A stretch of DNA of 46,941 nucleotides, taken from assembly GCF_000281085.1 (NCBI RefSeq), contig NZ_JH767526.1:1-46941 (forward strand). Direction: 5' to 3'. This document shows, piece after piece, positions 17,569 to 25,302 of the stretch. The notes below the pieces were generated by a model. The model ran no database searches. It was not told the DNA's origin and saw only the letters and a list, made by a program, of their open reading frames with translations. A program made the translations under genes and the position numbers. Within the stretch, counting starts at the first letter, position 1. Each line of letters opens with the position of its first letter. This DNA is from Catenovulum agarivorans YM01 (GTDB lineage Bacteria > Pseudomonadota > Gammaproteobacteria > Enterobacterales > Alteromonadaceae).

Positions 17569-17970
17569 ATGGCGATTTCGTTAGATAAAGCGTTTAGTGT
17601 GCACCCGCAAGCTATCCAGCTGCGCATCGAACGCTCAGAAGTTTTAGCGAGCAATATAGCAAATGCGGATACGCCTGGTTATAAAGCTAGAGATTTTGAC
17701 TTTCAAGCTGCATTAGCTGGCGAGAGAAGAAAGTATACAACTTCTTTAGAGCGTACTAGCGAAAAGCACATTAATGTTCAGTCGACTATGAATGATGGAT
17801 TGCAATTTAGAACACCAACCCAACCAGATACTGGTGATGGAAATACGGTTGAATTGCAAGCAGAACGAAATGAATTTCTACAAAATCAATTACGCTTTAA
17901 TGCCAGTGTTCAGTTTATGACTGACAAAATTACTGGTTTGAAAAAAGCAATTAATGGTGGGCAAGGCTAA
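17569..17970 (+). CDS. flgB: FlgB, proximal rod protein
   Basis: A 133-residue axial rod subunit. The N-terminus MAISLDKAFSVHPQAIQLR leads into the flagellar rod signature SNIANADTPGYKARDFDF (about residues 38-55), and the C-terminal helix ends FMTDKITGLKKAINGG. FlgB joins the MS ring/FliE to the rest of the rod. ATG 17569 is chosen because of TAGGAG nine bases upstream and the family N-terminus; an earlier GTG/TTG reading would precede the promoter's own leader. Its TAA overlaps flgC's ATG by one base. Confidence 0.96.
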   Translation: MAISLDKAFSVHPQAIQLRIERSEVLASNIANADTPGYKARDFDFQAALAGERRKYTTSLERTSEKHINVQSTMNDGLQFRTPTQPDTGDGNTVELQAERNEFLQNQLRFNASVQFMTDKITGLKKAINGGQG

Positions 17971-18401
17971 TGAGTAGTTTATTTAACGTTTTTGATATTT
18001 CTGGCTCTGCTATGCGTGCGCAGTCTGTGCGCTTAAATACCACTGCCAGTAATCTTTCTAATGCCGACAGTGTCAGTTCATCGGTTGATCAAACTTACCG
18101 AGCACGTCATCCAGTTTTTGCCGCCGAAATGTCCCGAGCGAGTAGCAATATGGAAAACAGTGAAAGCATTGGCGTAAAAGTTATGGGTGTAGTTGAAAGT
18201 GATAAACCACTTAATATTGAATATAACCCGAATCATCCAATGGCGGACAAAAACGGTTATATCTATAAGCCCAACGTAAATGTCATGGAAGAAATGGCCA
18301 ATATGATTTCGGCTTCACGTGCTTATCAAACCAATATTCAAATTGCTGACAACGCCAAGAAAATGTTATCGCGTACCTTGCAAATCGGCCAAGGTAAATA
18401 A
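17970..18401 (+). CDS. flgC: FlgC, proximal rod protein
   Basis: A 143-residue rod subunit. It has the N-terminal MSSLFNVFDISGSAMRAQSVRLN segment with TASNLSNADS (a variant of the ANNxANxxT rod signature) and the C-terminal YIYKPNVNVMEEMANMISASRAYQTNIQ, the classic FlgC end. It polymerises with FlgB and FlgF to form the proximal rod in the periplasm after type III export. It is coupled to flgB through TAATG. Confidence 0.96.
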   Translation: MSSLFNVFDISGSAMRAQSVRLNTTASNLSNADSVSSSVDQTYRARHPVFAAEMSRASSNMENSESIGVKVMGVVESDKPLNIEYNPNHPMADKNGYIYKPNVNVMEEMANMISASRAYQTNIQIADNAKKMLSRTLQIGQGK

Positions 18402-18419
18402 GGGTAGGGGTTTATATTT

Positions 18420-19157
18420 ATGTCAACGATTGATACCAGCGCTGCGAGTTATTTGGAAAGTCTACGCTCAAACACGGCAACTCAGAACGAGAGTGAATCT
18501 GAGCGTAACACTATGGGACAAGAGGACTTTTTCTCGTTGTTAACTACCCAGTTAGCTGCGCAAGACCCAACTAACCCTGCTAGTAACGAAGAAATGATTT
18601 CACAGATGACCAGTTTCACTATGGCGGAAGGTATTACCGACTTAGGTGATAAATTTGACACTTTTACCAGTCAATTTAGTGAGTTTCTGGCCAACAACAC
18701 AGTTAATCAAACTTCTAATAAAGCATTGCAAGCTTCATCTATGGTTGGTCGTCAAGTATTAGTTGAATCAGAGCAGGCCGCGCTTTTCCAAGTGGGTGAA
18801 GAAGAGTACATGATGCCAGCACAATTGTTGTTTGAAGGTGGCATGAATGACATTCGTGTCAATGTTCAAGACAGCTCAGGTAAAACCATTCAGACGTTAG
18901 AGTTAGGGGCGACTTCTGAAGGCCCGCTAACTTATACGTGGGATGGAAAAAACAGTACTGGTGAACAAATGCCTGCAGGTTTATACACAATTAAAGCCAC
19001 GGGGATTGATCCGTCATCGGGTCAAAGAACAAGTATTACAAACGGCTCATACTCAACAGTTAGCAGTGTGCGCTTTGGTGCCGGTAATGCACTAGATATG
19101 AATTTAGCCGGGTTAGGCAATTACTCAATGGATGACATTATTGAGGTTGCGCCTTAA
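18420..19157 (+). CDS. flgD: FlgD, hook cap / scaffolding protein
   Basis: A 245-residue hook-capping protein. The conserved N-terminal export and cap region contains MGQEDFFSLLTTQLAAQDPTNPAS (about residues 30-53) and SQMTSFTMAEGI. The C-terminal part holds the Ig-like/tudor FlgD domain with YTWDGKNSTGEQMPAGLYT, which is the most diagnostic block. FlgD sits at the tip of the growing hook and promotes FlgE assembly. It is 18 bases after flgC and 31 bases before flgE. Confidence 0.95.
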   Translation: MSTIDTSAASYLESLRSNTATQNESESERNTMGQEDFFSLLTTQLAAQDPTNPASNEEMISQMTSFTMAEGITDLGDKFDTFTSQFSEFLANNTVNQTSNKALQASSMVGRQVLVESEQAALFQVGEEEYMMPAQLLFEGGMNDIRVNVQDSSGKTIQTLELGATSEGPLTYTWDGKNSTGEQMPAGLYTIKATGIDPSSGQRTSITNGSYSTVSSVRFGAGNALDMNLAGLGNYSMDDIIEVAP

Positions 19158-19188
19158 TTAGGTTCAAAAAACGAAGAGGTAACAAGGT

Positions 19189-20673
19189 ATGTCTTTTAAC
19201 GTAGCGTTAAGTGGTATTTCGGTATCACAGAAAGATTTAAATACAACGGCAAATAACATTGCCAACGCCAACACCACAGGTTTTAAAGAAAGCCGCGCGG
19301 AGTTTGGTGACGTATTTGCAACATCTGTATTTGGTGCAGGCAAAACTAAGGTGGGTGATGGTGGTTTAACCTCAGTAGTTGCCCAGCAATTTGGCCAAGG
19401 TAGCTTAAAGTTTACCAATAACTCGCTAGATTTAGCGATTACCGGTAATGGCTTTTTCGCTATGACACCTGATTTAGCATCGCGAGATATGTCGTTTACT
19501 CGTGCTGGTAACTTTAAATTGAATGATGATAACTTTGTGGTTTCAAACCAAGGTCATTATTTACAAGTTTACCCAGTAAACGAAGATGGGACATCACAAG
19601 GTGTGTCCTTATCTACGACTGAAACTTTGCGTATTCCAGATTCAGCTGGTGTGCCAGTGGCAACCAGTGAAGTTGAAATGACCTTTAACGTTGATTCAAC
19701 CTCAACACCGTTAGATCCACAATTGTTTAACCCAAATGACAATACCACTTATCATGCATCTTCGTCTGTGACAGTGTTTGACTCATTAGGTGAAAGTCAT
19801 ATTCAAACAACCTATTTTGTTAAAGATGCAGCTGCGGCTGGCTCGTCACCACCAGTTAATCGCTGGTATGTATTCATGTCAATGGATGCTGATGCAAATG
19901 GGAATCCGATTCCTGTCGATTTAGGTGGGGGTAATGGTGTTAACGGCACTGTAGATATTGGTGCCAGTGATGCTGCCAATACGGGCAACTTAACCGGTAA
20001 TGGTATTACCCGCGGTGGGCATATTACTGCGGCGCCCACAGGTTATGCGGCGGGAGATGGTGATTTTATTGGTGTTCCTTTGGTATTTAATAGCCAAGGT
20101 GAAATTCAATCGGTCAACGGATATATCCCAGGTACAGATTCAGAGCCATTTGTTCGCAGCCAACCATTAGGTACTGATGATGGTGTTGCGCCAGCGGAAG
20201 CTCAAGTGTTAACCAATGGTGCTGATGCAACCCAAAGTATTATTTTAGATTTTACTGAACCAACACAATTTGCATCCGCATTTGAAGTAACATCACTTGA
20301 ACAAGATGGTGCTACGGTAGGTCGTTTGACTGGTGTAACCATTGCAGATGATGGTTTAGTTTCGGCGAACTATTCTAATGGTACAGTTGATTATTTAGGC
20401 CGTGTGGCTTTGGTTCGATTTGCTAACGACCAAGGTTTACAACAAATTGGTAATGTTAGTTGGAAAGAAACTATTAACTCTGGTCAGCCGTTAGCGGGTG
20501 AAGCGAATACAGGTACTTTTGGTACTATAGTTTCTTCTGCGTTAGAGCAATCCAACGTTGATATTACTCAAGAGCTGGTGGATTTAATTACTTCACAAAA
20601 ATCATTCCAAGCTAACTCAAGAGCATTAGACGTTAACTCGCAGTTACAGCAAAATATACTGCAAATTCGTTAA
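19189..20673 (+). CDS. flgE: FlgE, hook protein
   Basis: A 494-residue hook subunit, longer than the roughly 400-residue Salmonella FlgE, the extra length lying in the variable central domain (about 160-330). The N-terminal MSFNVALSGISVSQKDLNTTANNIANANTTGFK pattern (residues 1-33, outlined) and the C-terminal SNVDITQELVDLITSQKSFQANSRAL bear the coiled-coil rod/hook ends. The central SSVTVFDSLGESH motif is typical of the FlgE D1/D2 region. It is the last gene of the flgBCDE unit and is followed by a terminator-like hairpin. Confidence 0.95.
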   Translation: MSFNVALSGISVSQKDLNTTANNIANANTTGFKESRAEFGDVFATSVFGAGKTKVGDGGLTSVVAQQFGQGSLKFTNNSLDLAITGNGFFAMTPDLASRDMSFTRAGNFKLNDDNFVVSNQGHYLQVYPVNEDGTSQGVSLSTTETLRIPDSAGVPVATSEVEMTFNVDSTSTPLDPQLFNPNDNTTYHASSSVTVFDSLGESHIQTTYFVKDAAAAGSSPPVNRWYVFMSMDADANGNPIPVDLGGGNGVNGTVDIGASDAANTGNLTGNGITRGGHITAAPTGYAAGDGDFIGVPLVFNSQGEIQSVNGYIPGTDSEPFVRSQPLGTDDGVAPAEAQVLTNGADATQSIILDFTEPTQFASAFEVTSLEQDGATVGRLTGVTIADDGLVSANYSNGTVDYLGRVALVRFANDQGLQQIGNVSWKETINSGQPLAGEANTGTFGTIVSSALEQSNVDITQELVDLITSQKSFQANSRALDVNSQLQQNILQIR

Positions 20674-20694
20674 TTTAATTTTTACCTCTTCTTT

Positions 20695-20729
20695 AAACGG
20701 GCAGTCAAAAAAATGGCTGCTCGTTTTTC
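20695..20729 (+). terminator. Terminator between flgE and flgF
   Basis: AAACGGGCAG pairs with CTGCTCGTTT (nine Watson-Crick pairs plus one G-U), followed by TTTCT. It lies 21 bases after the flgE stop and divides the long flg cluster into two transcription units. Confidence 0.82.
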
Positions 20730-20793
20730 TATTTATAAAAGTCGTAAGCTTATGACTTTCTTCATGAAAATAAATGTATTTAATTTCTCCAGT

Positions 20794-20809
20794 TGGCACT
20801 AACCTTGCA
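20794..20809 (+). promoter_or_regulatory. Sigma-54 promoter for flgFGHIJ
   Basis: TGGCAC-TAACC-TTGCA is a perfect match to the sigma-54 consensus. The start is expected near 20820, about 30 bases before the flgF ATG at 20852. Confidence 0.92.
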
Positions 20810-20851
20810 AAATCAACTCTATGTCAAACTATTGTCAGAACGGCGGTTAAC

Positions 20852-21616
20852 ATGGATAAAATGTTGTGGGTGGCCATGAGTGGCGCCAAACAAAATCTGA
20901 TGGCGGTATCTGTCCAAGCCAATAACTTAGCGAATGTAAAAACGGTTGGTTTTAAAGCTGATCTTGTACAAGCGCGCAGTATGCAAGCTTTTGGCGAAGG
21001 GCTACCAACACGTGTATTTTCAATGGCTGAACGTCCTTCGCAAAATATGTCGGGTGGCACCATGATAACCACAGGTCGCGATCTAGACATAGCCATTCAA
21101 GGTGATGGTTGGATGGCGGTTGAAGATAAAAATGGCCAAGAAGCCTATACACGTTCAGGTAATTTACAAATAACCCCAGAAGGTTTGTTAACAACATCTA
21201 CAGGTCAGCCGGTTATTGGTGAAGGTGGACCTATTTTATTGCCTATTCCAGTCGACAAAATTGAAATTGGTTTAGATGGCGCAATTGTTGTTCGTCCGCA
21301 AGGTGCGCCGGCAAACTTTTTAGAGGAAGTCGACCGGATTAAATTGATAAAACCTGACAATGATTTTGATCTCGATAAAGGCAACGACGGTCTATTTAGA
21401 CCAAAAGAGTTAGATGCTTTTGCCCAATGTGGATTTTGTGAAGCATCACCTGATGTACGCATTATCAAAGGTGCATTGGAGTCGAGCAACGTCAACGCGG
21501 TAACCGCTATGGTTGATATGGTTTCATTGCAGCGTCAATTTGAGATGCAAAACAAAATGATGAAACAAGCAGAAAAAATCGACCAACAATCTGACATGTT
21601 AATGAGAGTTTTTTAA
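20852..21616 (+). CDS. flgF: FlgF, proximal rod protein
   Basis: A 254-residue rod protein starting MDKMLWVAMSGAKQ, the conserved FlgF N-terminus. It continues with VQANNLANVKTVGFKADL (rod signature) and ends ALESSNVNAVTAMVDMVSLQRQFEMQNKMM, the standard C-terminal helix. An in-frame ATG-less extension to 20774 would run through the sigma-54 promoter, so ATG 20852 is preferred. An unusual CxxC (AQCGFCEASP, about residue 192-201) appears in the variable region. It is first in the flgFGHIJ unit. Confidence 0.95.
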   Translation: MDKMLWVAMSGAKQNLMAVSVQANNLANVKTVGFKADLVQARSMQAFGEGLPTRVFSMAERPSQNMSGGTMITTGRDLDIAIQGDGWMAVEDKNGQEAYTRSGNLQITPEGLLTTSTGQPVIGEGGPILLPIPVDKIEIGLDGAIVVRPQGAPANFLEEVDRIKLIKPDNDFDLDKGNDGLFRPKELDAFAQCGFCEASPDVRIIKGALESSNVNAVTAMVDMVSLQRQFEMQNKMMKQAEKIDQQSDMLMRVF

Positions 21617-21644
21617 TTGAGTTTAATTACTCAGGAGGTGAAAT

Positions 21645-22433
21645 ATGCATTCAGCACTCTGGATCAGTAAAACTGGGCTTGATGCGCAGCAAACCGATAT
21701 TTCGGTTATCTCGAACAATTTGGCTAATGCGAGCACCATTGGTTTTAAAAAGAGCCGTGCTATTTTTGAAGACTTACTCTATCAAAACATTAACCAACCG
21801 GGTGGCCGCTCATCACAAGATACTGAGTTACCAAATGGTTTAATGTTAGGCGCTGGCTCTAAAGTTGTCGCCACCCAAAAGAACTTTTCGCAAGGTAATA
21901 CTTTAACGACTGATAATGCACTGGATGTCATGGTGCAAGGTAAAGGCTTTTTTGAAGTCCTTCAGCCTGATGGCACCATAGCCTATACGCGTAATGGTCA
22001 ATTTACCTTAGATGCAGACGGGCAAATGGTTACCTCAGGTGCTGGTTTTTTAATTCAACCAAACATCACAGTTCCACCTGATGCACAATCTATCACTGTT
22101 TCTCAAGATGGTGAAGTGAGTGTTACCTTACCGGGTCAAGCCGATAATGTAGTAGTTGGTCAGTTAACTTTAACGGATTTTATTAATCCGTCTGGTTTAC
22201 AACCTATCGGCCAAAATTTGTATACAGAAACCGCGGTAAGTGGTGCGCCAGTGCAGGGCAACCCAGGCGTTGATGGTTTAGGTTTTACCATTCAAGGTGC
22301 GCTTGAAACTTCCAATGTAAACGTCACCGAAGAGTTGGTTAACCTGATTGAAAGTCAGCGTGCATTTGAAATGAACTCTAAAGTAATTTCGTCGGTTGAC
22401 CAAATGTTGGGTCAAGCGGTACAGCAGCTATAA
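21645..22433 (+). CDS. flgG: FlgG, distal rod protein
   Basis: A 262-residue distal rod subunit, the usual length. It begins MHSALWISKTGLDAQQTDISVISNNLANASTIGFKKSRA (residues 1-39, outlined) and contains DLLYQNINQPGG, the motif strongly conserved in FlgG. It ends ETSNVNVTEELVNLIESQRAFEMNSKVIS. A strong AGGAGGTGAAAT ribosome-binding site precedes the ATG. FlgG forms the part of the rod that passes through the P and L rings. Confidence 0.97.
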   Translation: MHSALWISKTGLDAQQTDISVISNNLANASTIGFKKSRAIFEDLLYQNINQPGGRSSQDTELPNGLMLGAGSKVVATQKNFSQGNTLTTDNALDVMVQGKGFFEVLQPDGTIAYTRNGQFTLDADGQMVTSGAGFLIQPNITVPPDAQSITVSQDGEVSVTLPGQADNVVVGQLTLTDFINPSGLQPIGQNLYTETAVSGAPVQGNPGVDGLGFTIQGALETSNVNVTEELVNLIESQRAFEMNSKVISSVDQMLGQAVQQL

Positions 22434-22458
22434 ACTTAGTGTGATTTGGAGGTGGCTG

Positions 22459-23151
22459 ATGAAAAGTTTAATGTATAAATCAACGGCAACGGGCTTAATG
22501 CTTTTGTGTTTGGCAAGCTGTGCAACCACCAAAGAATCAGCTGCTATTCCTGATGATCCTGAATTTGCACCGATTGAACCAATTCCAGAAGCTGTTGCTA
22601 TTGTGCCGACAGGCTCACTGTATTCAGATATTAGCCCGAATAATATTTACTCAGATAGCAAAGCAAGAAGGTTAGGCGATATCATTACTGTGGTATTAAA
22701 AGAAAATACTTCAGCGTCTAAACAAGCTAAAGCTGAATATGGTAAAGAAAATGACGTGTCACTACAGCCATTTTCAGCACTTGGCCGAGTGGCAACTATT
22801 GGTGGCAATCCGCTTGATTTAAGTTTAAGCAGTGAAAGTGAATTTAAAGGCGATTCTAAAGCCGACCAGAGCAACAGTTTAACTGGGCAAATTTCTGTGC
22901 ATGTAACACGTATTTTACCCAATGGTAATTTAGTTGTACGTGGTGAAAAATGGCTAACTTTAAATACAGGTGACGAATATATTCGTGTTACTGGCATAGT
23001 GCGCCCAGCCGATATTAGCAGTGATAACACTGTGTCAAGTACTCGAGTTGCTAATGCGCGCATTCAGTACAGTGGTACAGGTTCGTTTGCTGAGTCTAAT
23101 CAACAAGGTTGGTTATCCAAATTCTTCTATTCCACTTGGTGGCCGTTTTAA
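22459..23151 (+). CDS. flgH: FlgH, L-ring lipoprotein
   Basis: A 230-residue outer-membrane lipoprotein. ATG 22459 follows GGAGGTGG and gives the signal MKSLMYKSTATGLMLLCLASC with lipobox LASC; starting earlier would place 21 polar residues before the signal. The mature region has ARRLGDIITVVLKENTSASK, RILPNGNLVVRGEK and EYIRVTGIVRPADIS, the typical FlgH blocks, and ends GWLSKFFYSTWWPF. It forms the L ring in the outer membrane around the rod. It is followed seven bases later by flgI. Confidence 0.96.
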   Translation: MKSLMYKSTATGLMLLCLASCATTKESAAIPDDPEFAPIEPIPEAVAIVPTGSLYSDISPNNIYSDSKARRLGDIITVVLKENTSASKQAKAEYGKENDVSLQPFSALGRVATIGGNPLDLSLSSESEFKGDSKADQSNSLTGQISVHVTRILPNGNLVVRGEKWLTLNTGDEYIRVTGIVRPADISSDNTVSSTRVANARIQYSGTGSFAESNQQGWLSKFFYSTWWPF

Positions 23152-23158
23152 GGGGTAG

Positions 23159-24250
23159 ATGATGAAAAAGCTTATTTTATTTATCAGCTTGTTGCTTGTT
23201 AGCACTTTTACCCAAGCACAACGCATTAAAGATCTCGCAAGTATTCAAGGTATTCGAGATAACCAATTGGTTGGTTACGGCTTAGTTGTGGGTTTGCCGG
23301 GAACAGGCGAACAAAGCCCTTTTACCGAACAAAGTTTTCGAACCATGTTAAATAACTTTGGTATTAGTTTACCAGCGTCTACCAAACCAAAAATCAAAAA
23401 CGTAGCCGCAGTTGCTGTGTCAGCCACTTTGCCGCCTTTTACCAAACCGGGTCAACAAATTGACATCACAGTATCTTCTATTGGTAGTGCAGGTAGTTTA
23501 AACGGCGGTACTTTATTACAAACCATGTTAAAAGGTGCTGACGGTAAAATTTATGCAATTGCTCAAGGCAGTTTAATTGTTGGTGGTTTTGGTATTCAAG
23601 GGCAAGATGGCTCACAAGTCTTGGTTAATACTCCAACGGTTGGGCGTATACCAAATGGTGCATTAGTTGAACGAGAGGTTCCGACTGCTTTAGGCCATGG
23701 AGATACACTTACTTTTAACTTACATCAATCAGACTTTACCACAGCTAAACGCATGGCTGATGTGATTAACCAATTAGTCGGGCCAAATTCAGCGACAGCG
23801 TTAGATGCGACCTCAGTGCAAGTAATTGCGCCGCGTGATATCGGCCAACGTGTTTCTTACATTGCGACGTTAGAAAATTTAGAATTTACCCCAGCAGATG
23901 CACCAGCCAAAGTGATCGTAAACTCACGTACTGGCACAATTGTGATAGGCAAAGATGTACGCTTAGCTCCAACGGCTGTCACCCATGGTGGACTAACGGT
24001 GACCATTGCCGCTAATCAGCAAGTGAGCCAGCCAAATGCGTTTGCTGATGGCGAAACAGTGACAACCAAACAAACTTTAATTGATGTTGCGCAAGACGAC
24101 ACGCGTATGTTTGTATTGGATGCAGGTACTAGCCTAGACGAACTAGTTAGAGCGTTAAACGAAATTGGCGCAGCACCAGGTGACTTAATGGCGATATTAG
24201 AGGCGTTAAAAGAGTCGGGTGCGTTGCAAGGCGAGTTAGTAGTTATCTAG
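23159..24250 (+). CDS. flgI: FlgI, P-ring protein
   Basis: A 363-residue periplasmic P-ring subunit. After the signal peptide [20 protein letters not shown] comes the mature start [30 protein letters not shown] (outlined), diagnostic for FlgI. Further blocks are [21 protein letters not shown] and the C-terminal [31 protein letters not shown]. Two adjacent ATG codons (23159 and 23162) are possible; the second has better spacing from AGGGG. Its chaperone FlgA is encoded upstream in the same cluster. Confidence 0.97.
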   Translation: MMKKLILFISLLLVSTFTQAQRIKDLASIQGIRDNQLVGYGLVVGLPGTGEQSPFTEQSFRTMLNNFGISLPASTKPKIKNVAAVAVSATLPPFTKPGQQIDITVSSIGSAGSLNGGTLLQTMLKGADGKIYAIAQGSLIVGGFGIQGQDGSQVLVNTPTVGRIPNGALVEREVPTALGHGDTLTFNLHQSDFTTAKRMADVINQLVGPNSATALDATSVQVIAPRDIGQRVSYIATLENLEFTPADAPAKVIVNSRTGTIVIGKDVRLAPTAVTHGGLTVTIAANQQVSQPNAFADGETVTTKQTLIDVAQDDTRMFVLDAGTSLDELVRALNEIGAAPGDLMAILEALKESGALQGELVVI

Positions 24251-24261
24251 TAGGTGACATC

Positions 24262-25239
24262 ATGGATAAGTTAGATCAAGCACAATTTGTTCAAGATTTT
24301 TCTGGGTTAAATGGCCTGCGCGAAGCAGCGCAGAGCAACCCGAATGATCAAAAAGCTTTACGTAAAGCTGCTGAACATTTTGAATCTATCTTTATGAAAA
24401 TGATGTTGCAAAGCATGCGTCAAGCAGAACAAGTACTGGAAGACAAAGATAGCCCGTTTAACAGCCAAGAAACTAAGTTTTTCCGTGGTATGATGGATGA
24501 TCAAATGGCGGTTGATTTATCCTCGAGTGGCGCTTTGGGTTTAGCCGATTTAATTGTTGAGCAACTATCTCCAGGTAGTAACAATACCATGCCAGCATCA
24601 GCGCTTAGAAATGATGGCCAATTGGCGAGAGCGCAAGCCCAAGCAAAAGCTCAGTTCAATTTAATGGCTGAGAACAATCAAAATTCAAATCAAACTCAGC
24701 AATCCTTGCATGCAGAAAATACCAACAAAACAACCAGCGAAGAGAATATAGAGTTTGCCAATAAACAGGATTTTGTCGACAAGTTAATGCCGTATGCAAC
24801 TATGGCGGCAAGCAAACTGGGTATTTCGCCGATAGCCATGATAGGTCAAGCTGCGTTAGAAACTGGTTGGGGTCAGAAAATGATGCAAAAACTTGACGGC
24901 AGCAATGCATTGAACTTTTTTGGTATTAAAGCTGATGGTCGTTGGAGTGGTGACAAAACCACAGTCAATACTTTGGAATATCGTAATGGTGTTGCTCAAC
25001 AAGAAAAAGCGCATTTTCGAGCTTATTCAAATATTGCTGAATCCATGCAAGATTATGCCGACTTCATTTTAAATAGCCCTAGATATCAACAAGCGGTTGA
25101 ATCAAGCGACAGTGCTAAAAGCTACTTTTCTGAACTGCAAAAAGCAGGTTATGCGACAGATCCTAACTATGCTGACAAAATTATGTCTGTATTAAAAGAT
25201 TCTGTGTTCGATTCTGCAAGAGATATGCTAAAGTTTTAA
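24262..25239 (+). CDS. flgJ: FlgJ, rod cap with peptidoglycan hydrolase domain
   Basis: A 325-residue two-domain protein. The N-terminal rod-binding domain (about 1-110) has AAEHFESIFMKMMLQSMRQA and FFRGMMDDQMA. A glutamine/asparagine-rich linker (about 115-165) precedes a C-terminal glucosaminidase domain (about 170-320) with AALETGWGQ, carrying the likely catalytic glutamate, and NFFGIKADGRWSG. FlgJ caps the growing rod and opens the peptidoglycan for it. The final codons (MLKF stop) double as the -35 element of a FliA promoter for flgK. Confidence 0.95.
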   Translation: MDKLDQAQFVQDFSGLNGLREAAQSNPNDQKALRKAAEHFESIFMKMMLQSMRQAEQVLEDKDSPFNSQETKFFRGMMDDQMAVDLSSSGALGLADLIVEQLSPGSNNTMPASALRNDGQLARAQAQAKAQFNLMAENNQNSNQTQQSLHAENTNKTTSEENIEFANKQDFVDKLMPYATMAASKLGISPIAMIGQAALETGWGQKMMQKLDGSNALNFFGIKADGRWSGDKTTVNTLEYRNGVAQQEKAHFRAYSNIAESMQDYADFILNSPRYQQAVESSDSAKSYFSELQKAGYATDPNYADKIMSVLKDSVFDSARDMLKF

Positions 25240-25255
25240 GAATAGCTGCCGATAA
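25229..25255 (+). promoter_or_regulatory. Perfect sigma-28 (FliA) promoter for flgKL
   Basis: TAAAGTTT (25229-25236), 11 bases, then GCCGATAA (25248-25255) is an exact match to the FliA consensus. The -35 element lies inside the last codons of flgJ. The start is near 25262, about 40 bases before flgK. Confidence 0.93.
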
Positions 25256-25302
25256 AGAACATAGCGAAAGTTTTGCTAGTGCTCGGTTTAAGGTTTAATT
25301 AA

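Noticed and set aside
18319-18543. Out-of-frame plus-strand reading frame over the flgC/flgD junction
   Set aside because: It shadows two well-supported genes in another frame and lacks a start context.
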